NCBI GenBank assembly: GCA_003260075.1
Contig: QLIY01000163.1
Location: 118,051-182,050, forward strand
Source: Phallusia mammillata
Lineage: Eukaryota > Chordata > Ascidiacea > Phlebobranchia > Ascidiidae
DNA length: 64,000 nt
Reading direction: 5' to 3'
Shown here: one piece after another, positions 1 through 36,400 of the stretch
How the letters are laid out: each line of letters opens with the position of its first letter
Numbering within the stretch: the stretch's first letter is position 1
Position numbers and translations under genes: made by a program
The notes under the pieces: generated by a model
Told to the model about the DNA's origin: nothing
Databases searched by the model: none
What the model saw: the letters and a program-made list of their open reading frames with translations, nothing else

Positions 1-421
1 TAATGAATTGTATCTTTAAGACTTTTTTGCAGGTGACACCAAATAAAGCTTGGTGCCTCTAGAAATAGATAGAATTTTTAATAGTTATTTTCTGTTCTTT
101 GAGTCCAGAACCCAACATGTTTACACCGAACATTGGCCTGACCCTAAAAACACTTTTCCAATGTGAAAAAAAAACAATTGAAATAGTATCTGATTTTTGA
201 ATAATTAACACGGAGCCAACAGGTTTACNTTTAGGACTTTTTTTGCAGGTGACACCAAATAACGCTTGGTGCCTCTAGAAAGAGATAGAATTTGAGTCCA
301 GAACCCAACATGTTTACACCGAACATTGGCCTGACCCTAAAAACACTTTTCCAATGTGAAAAAAAAACAATTGAAATAGTATCTGATTTTTGAATAATTA
401 ACACGGAGCCAACAGGTTTAC
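1..421. repeat. Direct repeat of about 200 bp joined by a single N
   Basis: Positions about 17-228 and 230-421 are imperfect copies; the second lacks about 26 nt and has a few substitutions. The N at 229 is the join. Looks like two alleles placed in tandem by the assembly. No gene seen in 1-827. Confidence 0.8.
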
Positions 422-827
422 TTTAAACAACGCAATCGATCGGTGGCCCTTTGCTGACGTCATGGATCGTGCCAAGGGAAATGTGACGTACAAAGTTTGG
501 AAGAAACTATCGGCGTAAACAAGTTACCGCGTTCAGGAGTGCCAAGGTGTTTTTGTTTTTCGGTTGCTAAACGAAACGTGTTGAAAATCACGTTGAAAAA
601 TTCCAGTGGTCGGTGATCGTGCCATGGTTGTGCGCGGGTCGCAACAACCAATCACGTAGCTTTGTGGTCACGTGACACGCAACCACGTGACATAGTTTGT
701 TGATAAATTATACAAACACTTGGCGAGTGGAAATCGGTAAAAGAATAAATAAAGTCTCGGAGGGAGTTAAGAAAATGAAAACATGACGTCATTTTTGGTG
801 ACGTCGTACGCAATAAAGTTTAACACG

Positions 828-25392
<24,565 letters not shown>

Positions 25393-26406
25393 CTGCAGGC
25401 AAAAATCACATTAATGTAACAATCAATTACAATGGGCTGTAAACACTACATGCAATAACCAAATAAAAATAATATCACATCCACATGGCAGGATTTAGGT
25501 CTGAAAAAGTTGATCCAAACAATTACATTTACATAATTTTTTTTGATGTCAAGTGTTAATCTTGGTACCATCGGTACAATTTACAAATTTGTCATTGTGT
25601 ATTAAAGATATATATATGAATTATTATTCTTTGATGGGTTGTTTGCTTTATAACATTTCAACAGCCAACCACATTTTAGTGATGAAGATAAAATATTTTT
25701 AATTTTTGTAGTATATAGTGCTCAATAAAAACAAATAGTACTGCTCAAATAAAAAATAAAACCAATTTGTTTAACAAATACTTTTAATGCCCTCAGTTAA
25801 TTTTTTTAATAAACAAATACAAAGCAATTTAATTATAAGTAGGTCTGCTCATATGCATAAATCTACCAAGTCAGACAGCAGAAACATATTTTTTTAGAAA
25901 AGAGAAAAAATGGCATCTAAGGAATTACCAGGGAAAACCTTAATGAACTTGGTAAATTTTAACACAAACAACAGATAAATTGTATGAAGTGCCCCTTTTA
26001 CACAGTTTGTAACTTTAGTGGAACAATAGTTTCTAAAAACTTGTTAGTCAACACTTGCAAGGTACAAAGGTCAATAAAATAACAATGACTTTGCATTATA
26101 TGATGCAAATGTCATGTTAAAATTTGGTTTGTTAAAACTTAACAATAGACACACCAGCTAATTTTTTTTAAAGGTTTTAAAAAAGGATGGGTAAAAGAGG
26201 ATGATGTTATTGTTTTCGTAATACCCTAATTTGAATGCACATTTTGCTTACATTTAAATATTATATCTTGTTTTTGTATTAAGACAGAACAACAAAGTTA
26301 AGGAGAGTAAATCTTTAGCCATGTAAACATAAAGGCATTTTACAGTAAAACATTGTGCAGATTGTAACAAGAGAAACGGGATTACATTTTTTAAATTTAA
26401 ACAGAG

Positions 26407-26560
26407 TAACAAAAAGAAAAATTGTTTGCAATTTTAAGCCATTTCAAATCGTTTTACTTACAAGCTATCATCCCCCCCCCCACAAAAAGAAAAATTGTTT
26501 GCAATTTTAAGCCATTTCAAATCGTTTTAAAGTGATGAAAGCTTACAAGCTATCATAAAA
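26407..26560. repeat. Direct repeat pair split by C-run (26472-26481)
   Basis: About 65-bp copies starting ACAAAAAGAAAAATTG. Confidence 0.85.
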
Positions 26561-26725
26561 ACCTACCCTAAAAAATGTTTGACGACTTTTAAGCCTAAGC
26601 ATAGCATTTTCGGACACATGTAAAAATAAAAACATACTGACTTTAAAACAAATCGGTGGTTCAAATAAAAACTTCCCGAATCAAGTAATTTCATTAACAC
26701 ACAAACGGTAAGCAAGATTCCTTAC

Positions 26726-26890
26726 TTAATCCAACGTGTGAAGTTCCAACGCTGTTGTCTCATCACAGTCACGCGCGTCTGGAAAGTGGAAACGATGTGT
26801 TTACTGTTCGTTGTTGAACATGTTCTTGCAATTACGGAGGAACTTACCTCCTTCGTTGTTACGCGCTACGCCTCAATGAACCAGCGCCAC
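26726..26890 (-). promoter_or_regulatory. Probable 5' UTR exons and promoter region of the PNPLA6/7-like gene
   Basis: On the minus strand a donor (GTAAGT) at 26842-26847 and an acceptor after 26779 define a short intron of about 69 nt. A second donor (GTAAGG) at 26720-26725 follows a small exon 26726-26778. These could splice to the acceptor just upstream of the start codon (exon ends at 25392). A GCCACGTGACC element lies at about 26886-26896. The small exon contains an ATG that opens a short upstream frame overlapping the main start in another frame. No transcript evidence; inferred from splice signals only. Confidence 0.4.
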
Positions 26891-26927
26891 GTGACCGAGT
26901 AAATAATCAAAACAGTGAGTTTTATTT

Positions 26928-27226
26928 GGTAGAGATACTGCTAACACCATAACGCAAATGACAACCAAAGTCGATTAGAGGGCGTAAAGAGCTGAATTTT
27001 TTATTTAGCGGCTATAAATGGGTTGGGTTCGGAAATAAGTTTTTAAAATTTTTTCATTAGTAAGTAATGTTTTGGGTTAGTTTTTTTGAATTTTAAGTGC
27101 TAATACCTTACCCTGACCCTAATAGCCCTAACCGTGAGCATTTTTGGAGATATAACCAATCGACTTTTGGTTGTGATNCAAATCGACTTTGGTTGTCATT
27201 TGCGTTATGGTGTTAGTAGCTCTACC
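26928..27226. mobile_element. MULE-like MITE with about 49-bp inverted termini and 9-bp TSD
   Basis: Left arm 26928-26976 (GGTAGAGATACTGCTAACAC...) and right arm about 27179-27226 are inverted copies differing at few sites. GTTTTATTT flanks both ends (26919-26927 and 27227-27235). Long terminal inverted repeats with a 9-bp duplication are typical of Mutator-like elements. An N at 27178 sits next to a small duplicated piece of the right arm. No transposase. Confidence 0.65.
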
Positions 27227-27351
27227 GTTTTATTTGGTCAAAAAGTTCCCACGCAATTTATTTCGCGTGTGTAAAATATTTATATGCAACCACATACATA
27301 TACTAAAAACTATTTCATATGCATCATTTACTGGTAGTCGGGTGTTGTGCC

Positions 27352-27530
27352 CAGTGGTGGGATTCTGCCGGTTCGCACGGGTTTTGCAAAACCGTCTCAC
27401 TAAATTTTATAAGATTAGCGAACCGTTTAGCATTACTGATTACTGTACATGACTTTTTGTAACAGAACCGGGCTGAAAAATATGACTTTTGTGATAGAAC
27501 CGGCTGACAAAAAAATGAATCCCACAACTG
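27352..27530. mobile_element. hAT-type MITE, GGATTC family, 8-bp TSD GTTGTGCC
   Basis: Termini CAGTGGTGGGATTC and GAATCCCACAACTG; exact GTTGTGCC on both sides (27344-27351 and 27531-27538). 179 bp, same interior motif (CGGTTC..., GAACCGG) as 8690-8985, in opposite orientation. Confidence 0.85.
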
Positions 27531-28615
27531 GTTGTGCCGCTGTGCATATACGGCACACAAAAACAAGATTAGTTATAAAGGTCAAATAATATAATAAATA
27601 AAATTTTAATGCTACTCTTTTTAATTTAATTTGATTTTTAAGTTGATAGACACAAATTATAAGTTTGTATTTTGTGATTGTAAAATGAAAGTAAATGCTA
27701 ATTTTTTGACTTGTACACAACGATTGAAAATACGTTTGAACGAACCGTTATGAAGAGGAATTTCTTTTTTTGGTGACTTTTGCTTGTTTAAGTTACAAAT
27801 TTTGTCTCGAAAAGCAAGGTGACAAAACATGCAATTACTTTTTAATTTTAATGATTTGATATGATTTTCTCCATCTCTTTTACGTGGCACACAGGCACGG
27901 CGAGTAAACACATCTTTTAAAGCAATTTGACACGTGAGGTAGTAATTACGACACCAACATCCGGCATTTTAACAATAATGCATTACGTCTTTTGTTGCAT
28001 TTAATTTGCTATTTAAAACTTATTTTGCCTCTAATTTCAAGATAGAACATCGATTTTAAAAACAAGGGCCTTGACATAATATGTAATAAAGTCCATGGCT
28101 GGACCAGGTTTTAAATTTGCCACCAGTTTTTATACATTATGTATGTTCAATGTGTTAAATGATTATCTGTTGTGGAATGTTGGGGTGAAACACACTGTAC
28201 ACCCAAAATGATGTTACTCTTAACGGCATCTTGTGCTGTAAGATACTGTGTGCCAGCAAATTTTAGTAATGATATTTCTGCATGCAACAGTGACTGTTTA
28301 TCAATCCTCAGTGTTTGGAATTAAATAAATCCAGGATGGCTTGTGTTAGTCTGTGACTGCCTAACATCTATTAGAAATAATTTTGCAAAATTGACAGAAA
28401 TCTGAAAATGTTCAGAAACACTGATTTTAACTAATGAATTGTGGTTAAAACGCATTGTGGTATAAATTTGCCATTTCTTTGGCCATTGTTGGTCCAAAAA
28501 CTCTTGTGTGTTTTTGCAATGTAAAAATGTGAACTATTATGAAGCAACAAGAATAGTTTAAAATGTGTAAGCAGCATGTAATTTTAGATTGATGCTTGTT
28601 GTTTTTACTGCTAAA

Positions 28616-29084
28616 TGCAAATAGGGTCATATAGGAATGCAAGCCACAGATTGTTTTCATAATATTTTTCCTCCAAATCTTAATTATTTCTGTTTTTCTG
28701 CTTTCTAAATTTTTGTGTTAGTAAAGCTCAGTATACTAATTGGGATATAGTGAACTTGTTGCTTATACTTGGTGTGGTCCAGCAAAGATTTTGTAATGCA
28801 ACATTATTGTAGTTACACTTCTAGTAGCTAATTTGTACTACTGTCTCCCCCCCCCCAATAGGGTCATATAGGAATGCAAGCCACAGATTGTTTTCATAAT
28901 ATTTGTCCTCCAAATCTTAATTATTTCTGTTTTTCTGCTTTCTAATTTGTTTTGTCAGTAAAGCTCAGTATACTACTTGGGATATAGTGAACTTGTTGCT
29001 TATACTTGGTGTGGTCCAGCAAAGATTTTGTAATGCAACATTATTGTAGTTACACTTCTAGTAGCTAATTTGTACTACTGTCTT
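28616..29084. repeat. Direct repeat pair split by C-run (28847-28856)
   Basis: About 230-bp copies starting AATAGGGTCATATAGG with a few percent divergence. Confidence 0.85.
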
Positions 29085-29890
29085 GCTTTTGAGTCTCGTT
29101 TGCAATTATTTTCTGTTAATATAGCAGGAAATTTTTTATCATGGAACTGTGTTGAACAGTATTGAACTTTGTTTGTTGGGTTAATACTTGTATTTACGGT
29201 CCGACACAAATCTTTCGGTTTACAGTTGCACCTGTTTATTGACAGAGTAAACATGCATTTTAAACAAGTTAACAGTAACCTTTAAATCAAAAGCTTAAAA
29301 AGAAAATTTTCAGAAAGCCATTTTGGATGTTCTCTTCAGATTTTAGTGATCAATTTATTAACAGTAGCAAGGTAACATGGGGCATATGTTTGCCCTGGAA
29401 ATATGTAATTTCTCGAAGCCTGTTTTTTTAAAGGTTTTAAGTTAAGGTTGTTCTTGTTGTATATATATATTTAAAATTTCAGTGGTCACTTATGACTGAA
29501 ACAAAGCAGTATCTTTTATTCTTTGCTTGTTGTTGCATTAATAATACATGTAACATTATGGTAACTAAATTGTGGTGACTTTTCTTGCATAATGCAATTC
29601 GCTTAGCTAGCGTTAATGTTTTTTTGTGTGCCATATGTTTTAAATCAAGAAAACTTATAGGGGAAGTTGAAACCATAATAAAAAATTTCCAATAGTAAAC
29701 AATTGCTGCAGAACTTTGTCTGTCAAATTGTGCTTTGATACATTTGTAAGGGAATGTGTTTGATTAGGTGCACCGTTAATGTTGTTGACATATATACTAT
29801 TCATTGCATTTCATAGCCTCTGTTTACTAAGAAAGTGAAAGACATGCTTTGTGTTTGAAGATTAAATGTGTGTTTAATACTTCTATATCA

Positions 29891-30034
29891 ATGTTTTACA
29901 TTTCATAACATAGTTTTTTGTGACGAAATTCTTTTGTATGTTTGTTTTGGCTGTACCCCCCCCCCAATGTTTTACATTTCATAACATAGTTTTTTGTGAC
30001 GAAATTCTTTTGTTTGTTTGTTTGTTTTGGCTGT
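29891..30034. repeat. Direct repeat pair split by C-run (29956-29965)
   Basis: About 65-bp copies; the second has an extra GTTT microsatellite unit. Confidence 0.85.
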
Positions 30035-31256
30035 TGCAACAGGGTTGGAATTTAGCACCTGTTGTAACATAGTTATGCAGTGTATGGAATTGATAGCGCT
30101 CCACCCTTGTTCAAATGCTATGTAAATATTTGTGCAAAAAGATACCTGCCTTAGGAGAATTTGTCTGCAACAAAAACGTTTTTTGTAGGTGTTGCATGAT
30201 TACTTCACAGATTTTTTTAATACCAAGATAAAAGCATAAACATGTAGTGATTAATTGCTTTTTGTTGAAAGAAGTTGTGTTAAAATAAGGTTTTGCGACT
30301 AAAAGGAAATGAACCACTCAACGAGCTAGTATGCTTATATTAAGACAGAAACCAAAACTAAGGTTCATCAGATCTTCAGACTTACGAAACAGTACTGTAT
30401 TGATTCCATTATTTATATACCAGACAAATTGATATATATATATTTAATAGTGAAACACTATGTTAGGGAATTAATATAGAAGGTCTAAATAAGAAAGCCA
30501 ATTAATAAATTAAAACCTTTTCAAAGAAAATCAAATCAGCCTTATAATTTTTTAATTCTCATAAAGATTACATGATCATTCTACACAACTTACTATTATT
30601 TTGAAGTTTGTTAAAATACTAATAATGGATTTGGTGGTGGAGTTATTAAACCAACACAACAACTGTTCAGCTAAAAGAATTTTGTAATTACATTTTCTAC
30701 CATGTTTTAGTAGGCATATGTATTTGTGCAACTCATGAATGTAAACAATCCTCTGCAAATCAATAAATAAAGCTGATGTTGGAATGTAATTAACAGGGCT
30801 ATTATGTTTATTTACTGGTTCATTTTTGTGGTGCCCTAAGCAGTGCTGGCACTATCTTTTCTGATTAGACATTTTTTGTATATCCTTGACATTTTTTGTA
30901 TATCCTTGATGTAACTAAAGGCATTTTGTATTTCAAATTACAAGTCACGTTAAACGGTTTTACTGTATTTATCTCCTTGCAAAACTGTTTGCTTTGTATA
31001 CTTGAAACGACATTTATAACAGTAATATCTTGATCATACTAAGCCACATGTGTTTCTGTAATAAATGAATTGAGTATTAAGGTGTCATTTAAAAATGCCA
31101 GAGTATAAAATATGTTGTAACAGCAAGCTGTTTACAAGTTGCACATGTTGTGTATCCTTGTGAAAGGCTATAATAAAGAATTTGGACAACTTTGTTATAC
31201 AGGTACCTCTAATCTACTTACATTGTCTAAGTTACTAAATCTGTAAATTTGTTTTT

Positions 31257-31292
31257 AGATTACACGTAGACTGTACTAATGATTGTAGGGCA
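31257..31292 (+). promoter_or_regulatory. Splice acceptor just upstream of CNOT3 start
   Basis: TTTGTTTTTAG ends at 31258, leaving 34 nt of 5' UTR before the ATG. It may end a 5' UTR intron or receive a trans-spliced leader, as is common in tunicates. Confidence 0.5.
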
Positions 31293-32649
31293 ATGGCTGA
31301 TAAGCGAAAACTGCAAGGCGAGATGGACCGATGCTTCAAAAAAATTGTCGAGGGTGTGGAAACATTCGAAGACATCTGGCAAAAGTTGTACAATGCAAAC
31401 AACACTAACCAGAAAGACAAGTACGAGAGCGACCTGAAGAAGGAGATAAAGAAATTGCAACGATTAAGGGACCAAATCAAAACATGGGCAGCATCAAATG
31501 AGATCAAAGATAAGAAGATATTGTTGGATAACAGAAAGTTGATTGAAACACAGATGGAGAGGTTTAAAGTTGTTGAGAGAGAAACCAAGACCAAAGCCTA
31601 CTCGAAAGAAGGTCTTGGCCTTGCCCAAAAGGTTGATCCTGCCCAAAAAGAGAAGGAAGAGACTATGCAGTGGTTACAAGTCACTATTGACTCCATTAAC
31701 CAACAAATTGATATGTTTGAGAGTGAAATTGAGTCCATGAGCTCGCATTCTCGGAAAAAGAAAATAGATCGAGAAAAGCAAGATCGAATTGATGAATTGA
31801 AAGTCATTCTTGAGAAGCATCGGTTTCACATTAAAAATCTTGAAACCCTAATGAGAATGCTTGACAACGAAACGATACAGCCGGATAAGATAAACATCAT
31901 TCGAGATGACATTGAGTACTATCTTGAAGCATGCCAAGATCCTGATTATGAGGACAATGAGTTTATTTACGAAGACATGGGCTTAGATGATACACTTGCA
32001 ATAGCTGCAGCTGCTTCCCCAGTTGACAAGCAGATGAACAGTAGCATCAACAACTCAAATCCACTAAATGATGAAGAAACTACAACCAAATCTCCTGACC
32101 CCTCACCATCACCACTCAACACCACCAACCATTCTTCCTCATCCAGCACAAAGGATGATGAGCGAAAGAGGAATAAGTCTGATGACCTGGTGTCACCACG
32201 GAAACCGAATTCCAATCCACCAAGATCCGGACGACTTCCCTCTTACTCGACCCCAACAACGACGGCTTCTGCTCCTATTTCGAAGCAAATCCCAAAGAAT
32301 GCACATCCACCGCCAGTGCATACTCAGCCTTATGCTGCCGCTGCTGGAGGAATGCACACTGTTACCTCGAATCACGTCTCCCAAACTGTGGTAAGTTCAT
32401 CGCGAACTAGCTCCACGTCCGAGTCCCCTTCGCCAACCAAAAAATCCCAGCAATCAAGACCAAATGATATCGCAGCTTCGTGGCACACCAACAACAACCA
32501 TGTAACGAATTCCGAAACGAACACGTCGGAGGTTCAAAGTGCAGTAAATAGCATCGTTTCGAGCGTAGCCTCTTTGACGGTCAATGGTGAAGTAGCTTCC
32601 ACGTCACCAACATCAGTAAGTTCCACAGATCTTCCCGCTGATACGTCAG

Positions 32650-32687
<38 letters not shown>

Positions 32688-33465
32688 TGCACCGACGCCA
32701 CCTGCGGCCTTCACGGCGCCTACGATCGGTGGTAACTTGCCTAATGGTCCTCAGAATGGTCAAATGCCCCCTATGCTTGGTGGTCTCAACTCCTTGAAAA
32801 CGATGGCAGAACAGGCGGTTGCTAACGCCGGTTTGGAGCAGCAAAGCGCCACGTCACCAGTGTTTACGCATTCTGATTCGCTCACGTCCGTGTCCAATCA
32901 CGCACGGCCGGATTTGGTATCCCTAGTCTCGGCGCAGCAGCAGAACACGCAAATGGCGATCGGTGGTGGCGAAGCAAGGATTCAACCTTTACTTGGTGTT
33001 GCTCCATTGGGGCCCATATCACTCAGTAAGGATAATCACTACCAGCAAGCCATGTTAGAGGCGTGTTACCGGCATATGCCACACCCCTCAGACGCTGAAA
33101 GGTTGCGTCATTATCTTCCGCGCAACCCTTGCCCCACACCAGTCTACTATCATCAGTCGCCTTTGCCGCATCACGACACGATCGACTTCTACTTGCGTCT
33201 CTCGACCGAGACACTCTTTTTTATCTTCTACTACATGGAGGCGACGAAAGCGCAGTACATGGCGGCTAAAGCACTGAAGAAGCAATCGTGGCGGTTTCAC
33301 ACCAAGTACATGATGTGGTTCCAGCGCCACGAGGAGCCGAAGACCATCACGGACGAGTACGAGCAAGGCACCTACATATACTTCGACTACGAAAAGTGGG
33401 GCCAAAGAAAGAAGGAGGGATTCACGTTCGAGTATAGGTACCTGGAGGATCGCGAACTTCAGTAA
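31293..33465 (+). CDS. CNOT3: CCR4-NOT transcription complex subunit 3 (single coding exon, frame broken at poly-C)
   Basis: CNOT3 is a subunit of the CCR4-NOT deadenylase complex in cytoplasm and nucleus. ATG at 31293; the N-terminal about 230 residues form the conserved Not3 coiled-coil domain ([40 protein letters not shown]). A low-complexity Ser/Thr/Pro/Asn region follows. The C-terminal NOT box ends in [20 protein letters not shown] and [16 protein letters not shown], near-identical to vertebrates. Uninterrupted by introns. Within the Pro-rich part a 38-nt C tract (32650-32687) shifts the frame: upstream reads to TAA at 32733-32735, while the conserved downstream frame runs through [15 protein letters not shown] to TAA at 33463-33465. 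One C fewer (37), or 34 or 40, would restore a single frame of about 720 aa. Sequence-length error at the homopolymer is the simplest explanation. Confidence 0.95.
32650..32687 (+). repeat. 38-nt C tract in the CNOT3 coding exon
   Basis: Encodes polyproline; its length puts the two halves of CNOT3 in different frames. Confidence 0.9.
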
Positions 33466-36400
33466 AACGGACACATTCCAATTCCATTGTGCAATGATCT
33501 GGAATTTGCTAGCAACCCGAGGCCCTGGTCGTCTGCGGCGCTAACTGCTCTTCTCTGAGCTGACTGCTATTTTACCTGTTTCCCCCCTTTTTGACCCCTA
33601 CCCCCTTAACCCCTCCTTTTCGCTGTTTAAACAGTGATAATGTTGCTGACTGTAACCCCAAAAACGTTCTTCCGTAATAACTAACACTCAAATATAAAAC
33701 CCGTTCATTTGAAATTAACCCCCCTTTTCCCTGGAAATACTCAGCCATTCGTGATTGGTTGAATTTAATGTGACGTGTCTGTTGTGACCTACTTGTGATC
33801 AAGCACTCTATTCGTGGCCTTGTGACAGGGATAAGGTGTTGCGCACTCTTCGTTGTGTCTTGTGACATTTTCGTTGCACTTGGACCTATTTTAAAACAGA
33901 AATAACATCATAACGCACTCTTAAATTCCGTTGATACAGAAACCAACGACATTCTCAGATATTATTTTGGTGTTTTCAATTGTCTTTGTGATTGTATTTC
34001 GCATGCTAGTTGAAAATTATGACTACCCTACCCCTACAACCCCCACATTTTCACCCCTTACTCTGTCTGGATCCAGCTTCAATAGGCAGTAAACGACCAC
34101 GCTCTCTCATTCGAGCGCCTATTCGCCGATTTCGTTTTTTCCTACGCCTTGCGTAATAAAAAAAACGGGCACTGAAAACCAAGCTTTTATTCTGGCTTTT
34201 TAACCTGTAATTGCGATGTACAGGGTGTCAGTTGCACTAAAAGTAGCACAGGGGCAGAGGCAATGAAGTAAAACAAACGTACAAGTTTGTGTCGCTAGAC
34301 GGCGCCACGTAACAGTCGATTGAAGGTTAGAAGTTACAGAACAGTCACGAGGTTATTGTCGAAATATAAAGAACGTTAGGCGTAATATGCCATTAAAAGA
34401 CAACTTGAACCAACTTTAGTAACTATTTACTGCATTTATTTGGGTCTGGGTAGATCTCCTTTGTTACCATTTGATTCTTAAAAGTTTTACTGAGACAAAA
34501 GCATCTCCAGTTGTATAAAAATTACACCACTGCACTTACTTTCAATCATATGTTTCAATTCCAAACATTAACGTCACCCAAATCAATTCATATGTTGACT
34601 TTGTGTGATTAAGTCAAAGTGTCTCAAATTTGGCGCCAGAATACATCGTTTACTTGGCGAGATTTTTGGTGGTGTCAAGTTTCAAAACGGTCGAAACGAT
34701 GCTTTTCAAAAAGTAACTTGATATGCGTGTTATGACGCACAAGACAAGAGCTGGACAACTGCGCGAGCTCGTCGGTGTATTACAAACATTCAAATAGCAG
34801 TGACAACCGAAAGACTAGCTGCACAATCTCAAACAGCCTTCAGATAACTGCCAAATGATAGCGCACTGTCAGGCAAAGGTATGCAAAGTGTTTTTGCAGC
34901 ATTAAGGGCAATTACAGCAGAACAAAGGGTGAAGAACATAGATTAGACAGAAGCTGTATGAAGTAGCCTACTGCGTAAAGTTGTCAGTAAGGCAGATCAA
35001 ACAATGTGAAGAAGTTTTAGTTGAAAGTGGCAGCACTTAAGCTTGATAGTAACACCTTCGTTGATCTGTGCACATGTCTCACCGCGAGCGTCCTGCGTTA
35101 TCTGCAAACAGACAGCTGCAAGTTTTCTCAGTTGCTGTTCCGACAACTGCTGCTGCCTCAAACAGTCTTACGTTTAAGAGCACGTTTTTTATTTATTGGT
35201 TTAAGAACCACGCAACATGTCGTTTGACAAGACTTACATTTTCTTGGTTGCTGTGTTACTAGTCTGTAGTTAGGGTAAACTATTATAGGTGTTTTTCACA
35301 GTTCATCAAACTACTGTCACATCGGTTTGCTTACGCAAAACCCTTAAAGTCCTTAAAGTGCGTGTGTTTAAACAGTAAATTGTACACTTCTTTGTCGCAT
35401 TATTGTCGCTAGTTAGAATTTCTAGACGATTATAGTATTGTATTAAAATGATGTTTGTTTCCTTGTTGATGGACAACGCTTGCCACGGAGGCATAGTTGC
35501 GGCTTCAAGTTGATATAACAAGGCTGATATGTATTATGCAGGATCTAGTACTAGGTGATACTTAATGTCAGGACTAGAAGGCTGATATGTACCAGGGTTC
35601 AGTACTAGATGATACCTAATGTACATTTTAATGAAAGATACGCGTGGAGTCAATACTGCCCTCATGTAAGTACACATGTTTACACTTAACCATTAGGCAA
35701 CGAACAACGAGCTCTTTTACATTTGTCTTGTTTTTCTTTTTGTTGTGGGAAGCGTAATGGAAAATATCTTGCGCGCGTTTCTGCCGCCTACGTTTCCAGA
35801 AATTGATTTTAGTTGTGACTCAGCCTTAGGAAATGGACCTAGACGCGTTTCTTGCAACAAATTGTTTCCAGAACAGCAATTCGTGGTAACCACTTTGTAC
35901 AACACAATTATGTTTTTGTATACTTCTAGTCCAGTGGTTCTCAGCAATGCCTTTTGTGGTCGGTTTGGTTTGAAAGAAATTACAGCCCAAACACTCGTTG
36001 ATCATCTTATATAAATGTGTGTGTGTGTGTTTGGAATAGTGTCCAAATACGTTGTAACGATAAGAAAGCGCAGTATGCAATAAATAAAACGCATATACTA
36101 TACTGTAAGAACTATAGGTTAATGGTACCAAGGATATATGTAACCCCGTTTTCTGTAATTCGCACCGACAAAAATGAAGATAAACGTACCGCTGTCAAAA
36201 TTTGTTTTGAGATTGTTTTGTAAACGATTAATGGGAACAACGAAGCCTATTGTTAATGCGCGTTCAGCCAAGTGCCCTTGCATGAGGTAAAATCGACCAG
36301 AAGTATTTCGCGTTGTTTATGAGCAGATAAAATACAAATAAAACAATCCTTTGTACCTGTCGATAATCAGGGAGACGCGCTTTACTTTTAGGCTACGTTT

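Larger units (their letters stand above)
27539..31256. other. Non-coding stretch between divergent genes
   Basis: AT-rich, no ORF with recognisable protein similarity. Contains two C-run duplications (listed separately), a 20-bp tandem duplication near 30869-30908 and AT/TA runs near 30430. Holds the upstream part of CNOT3; no UTR exon could be fixed. Confidence 0.6.

Noticed and set aside
27105-27140. CCCTAA-like telomeric motif
   Set aside because: Only irregular ACCCTGACCCTAA-type units inside a MITE; not an array.
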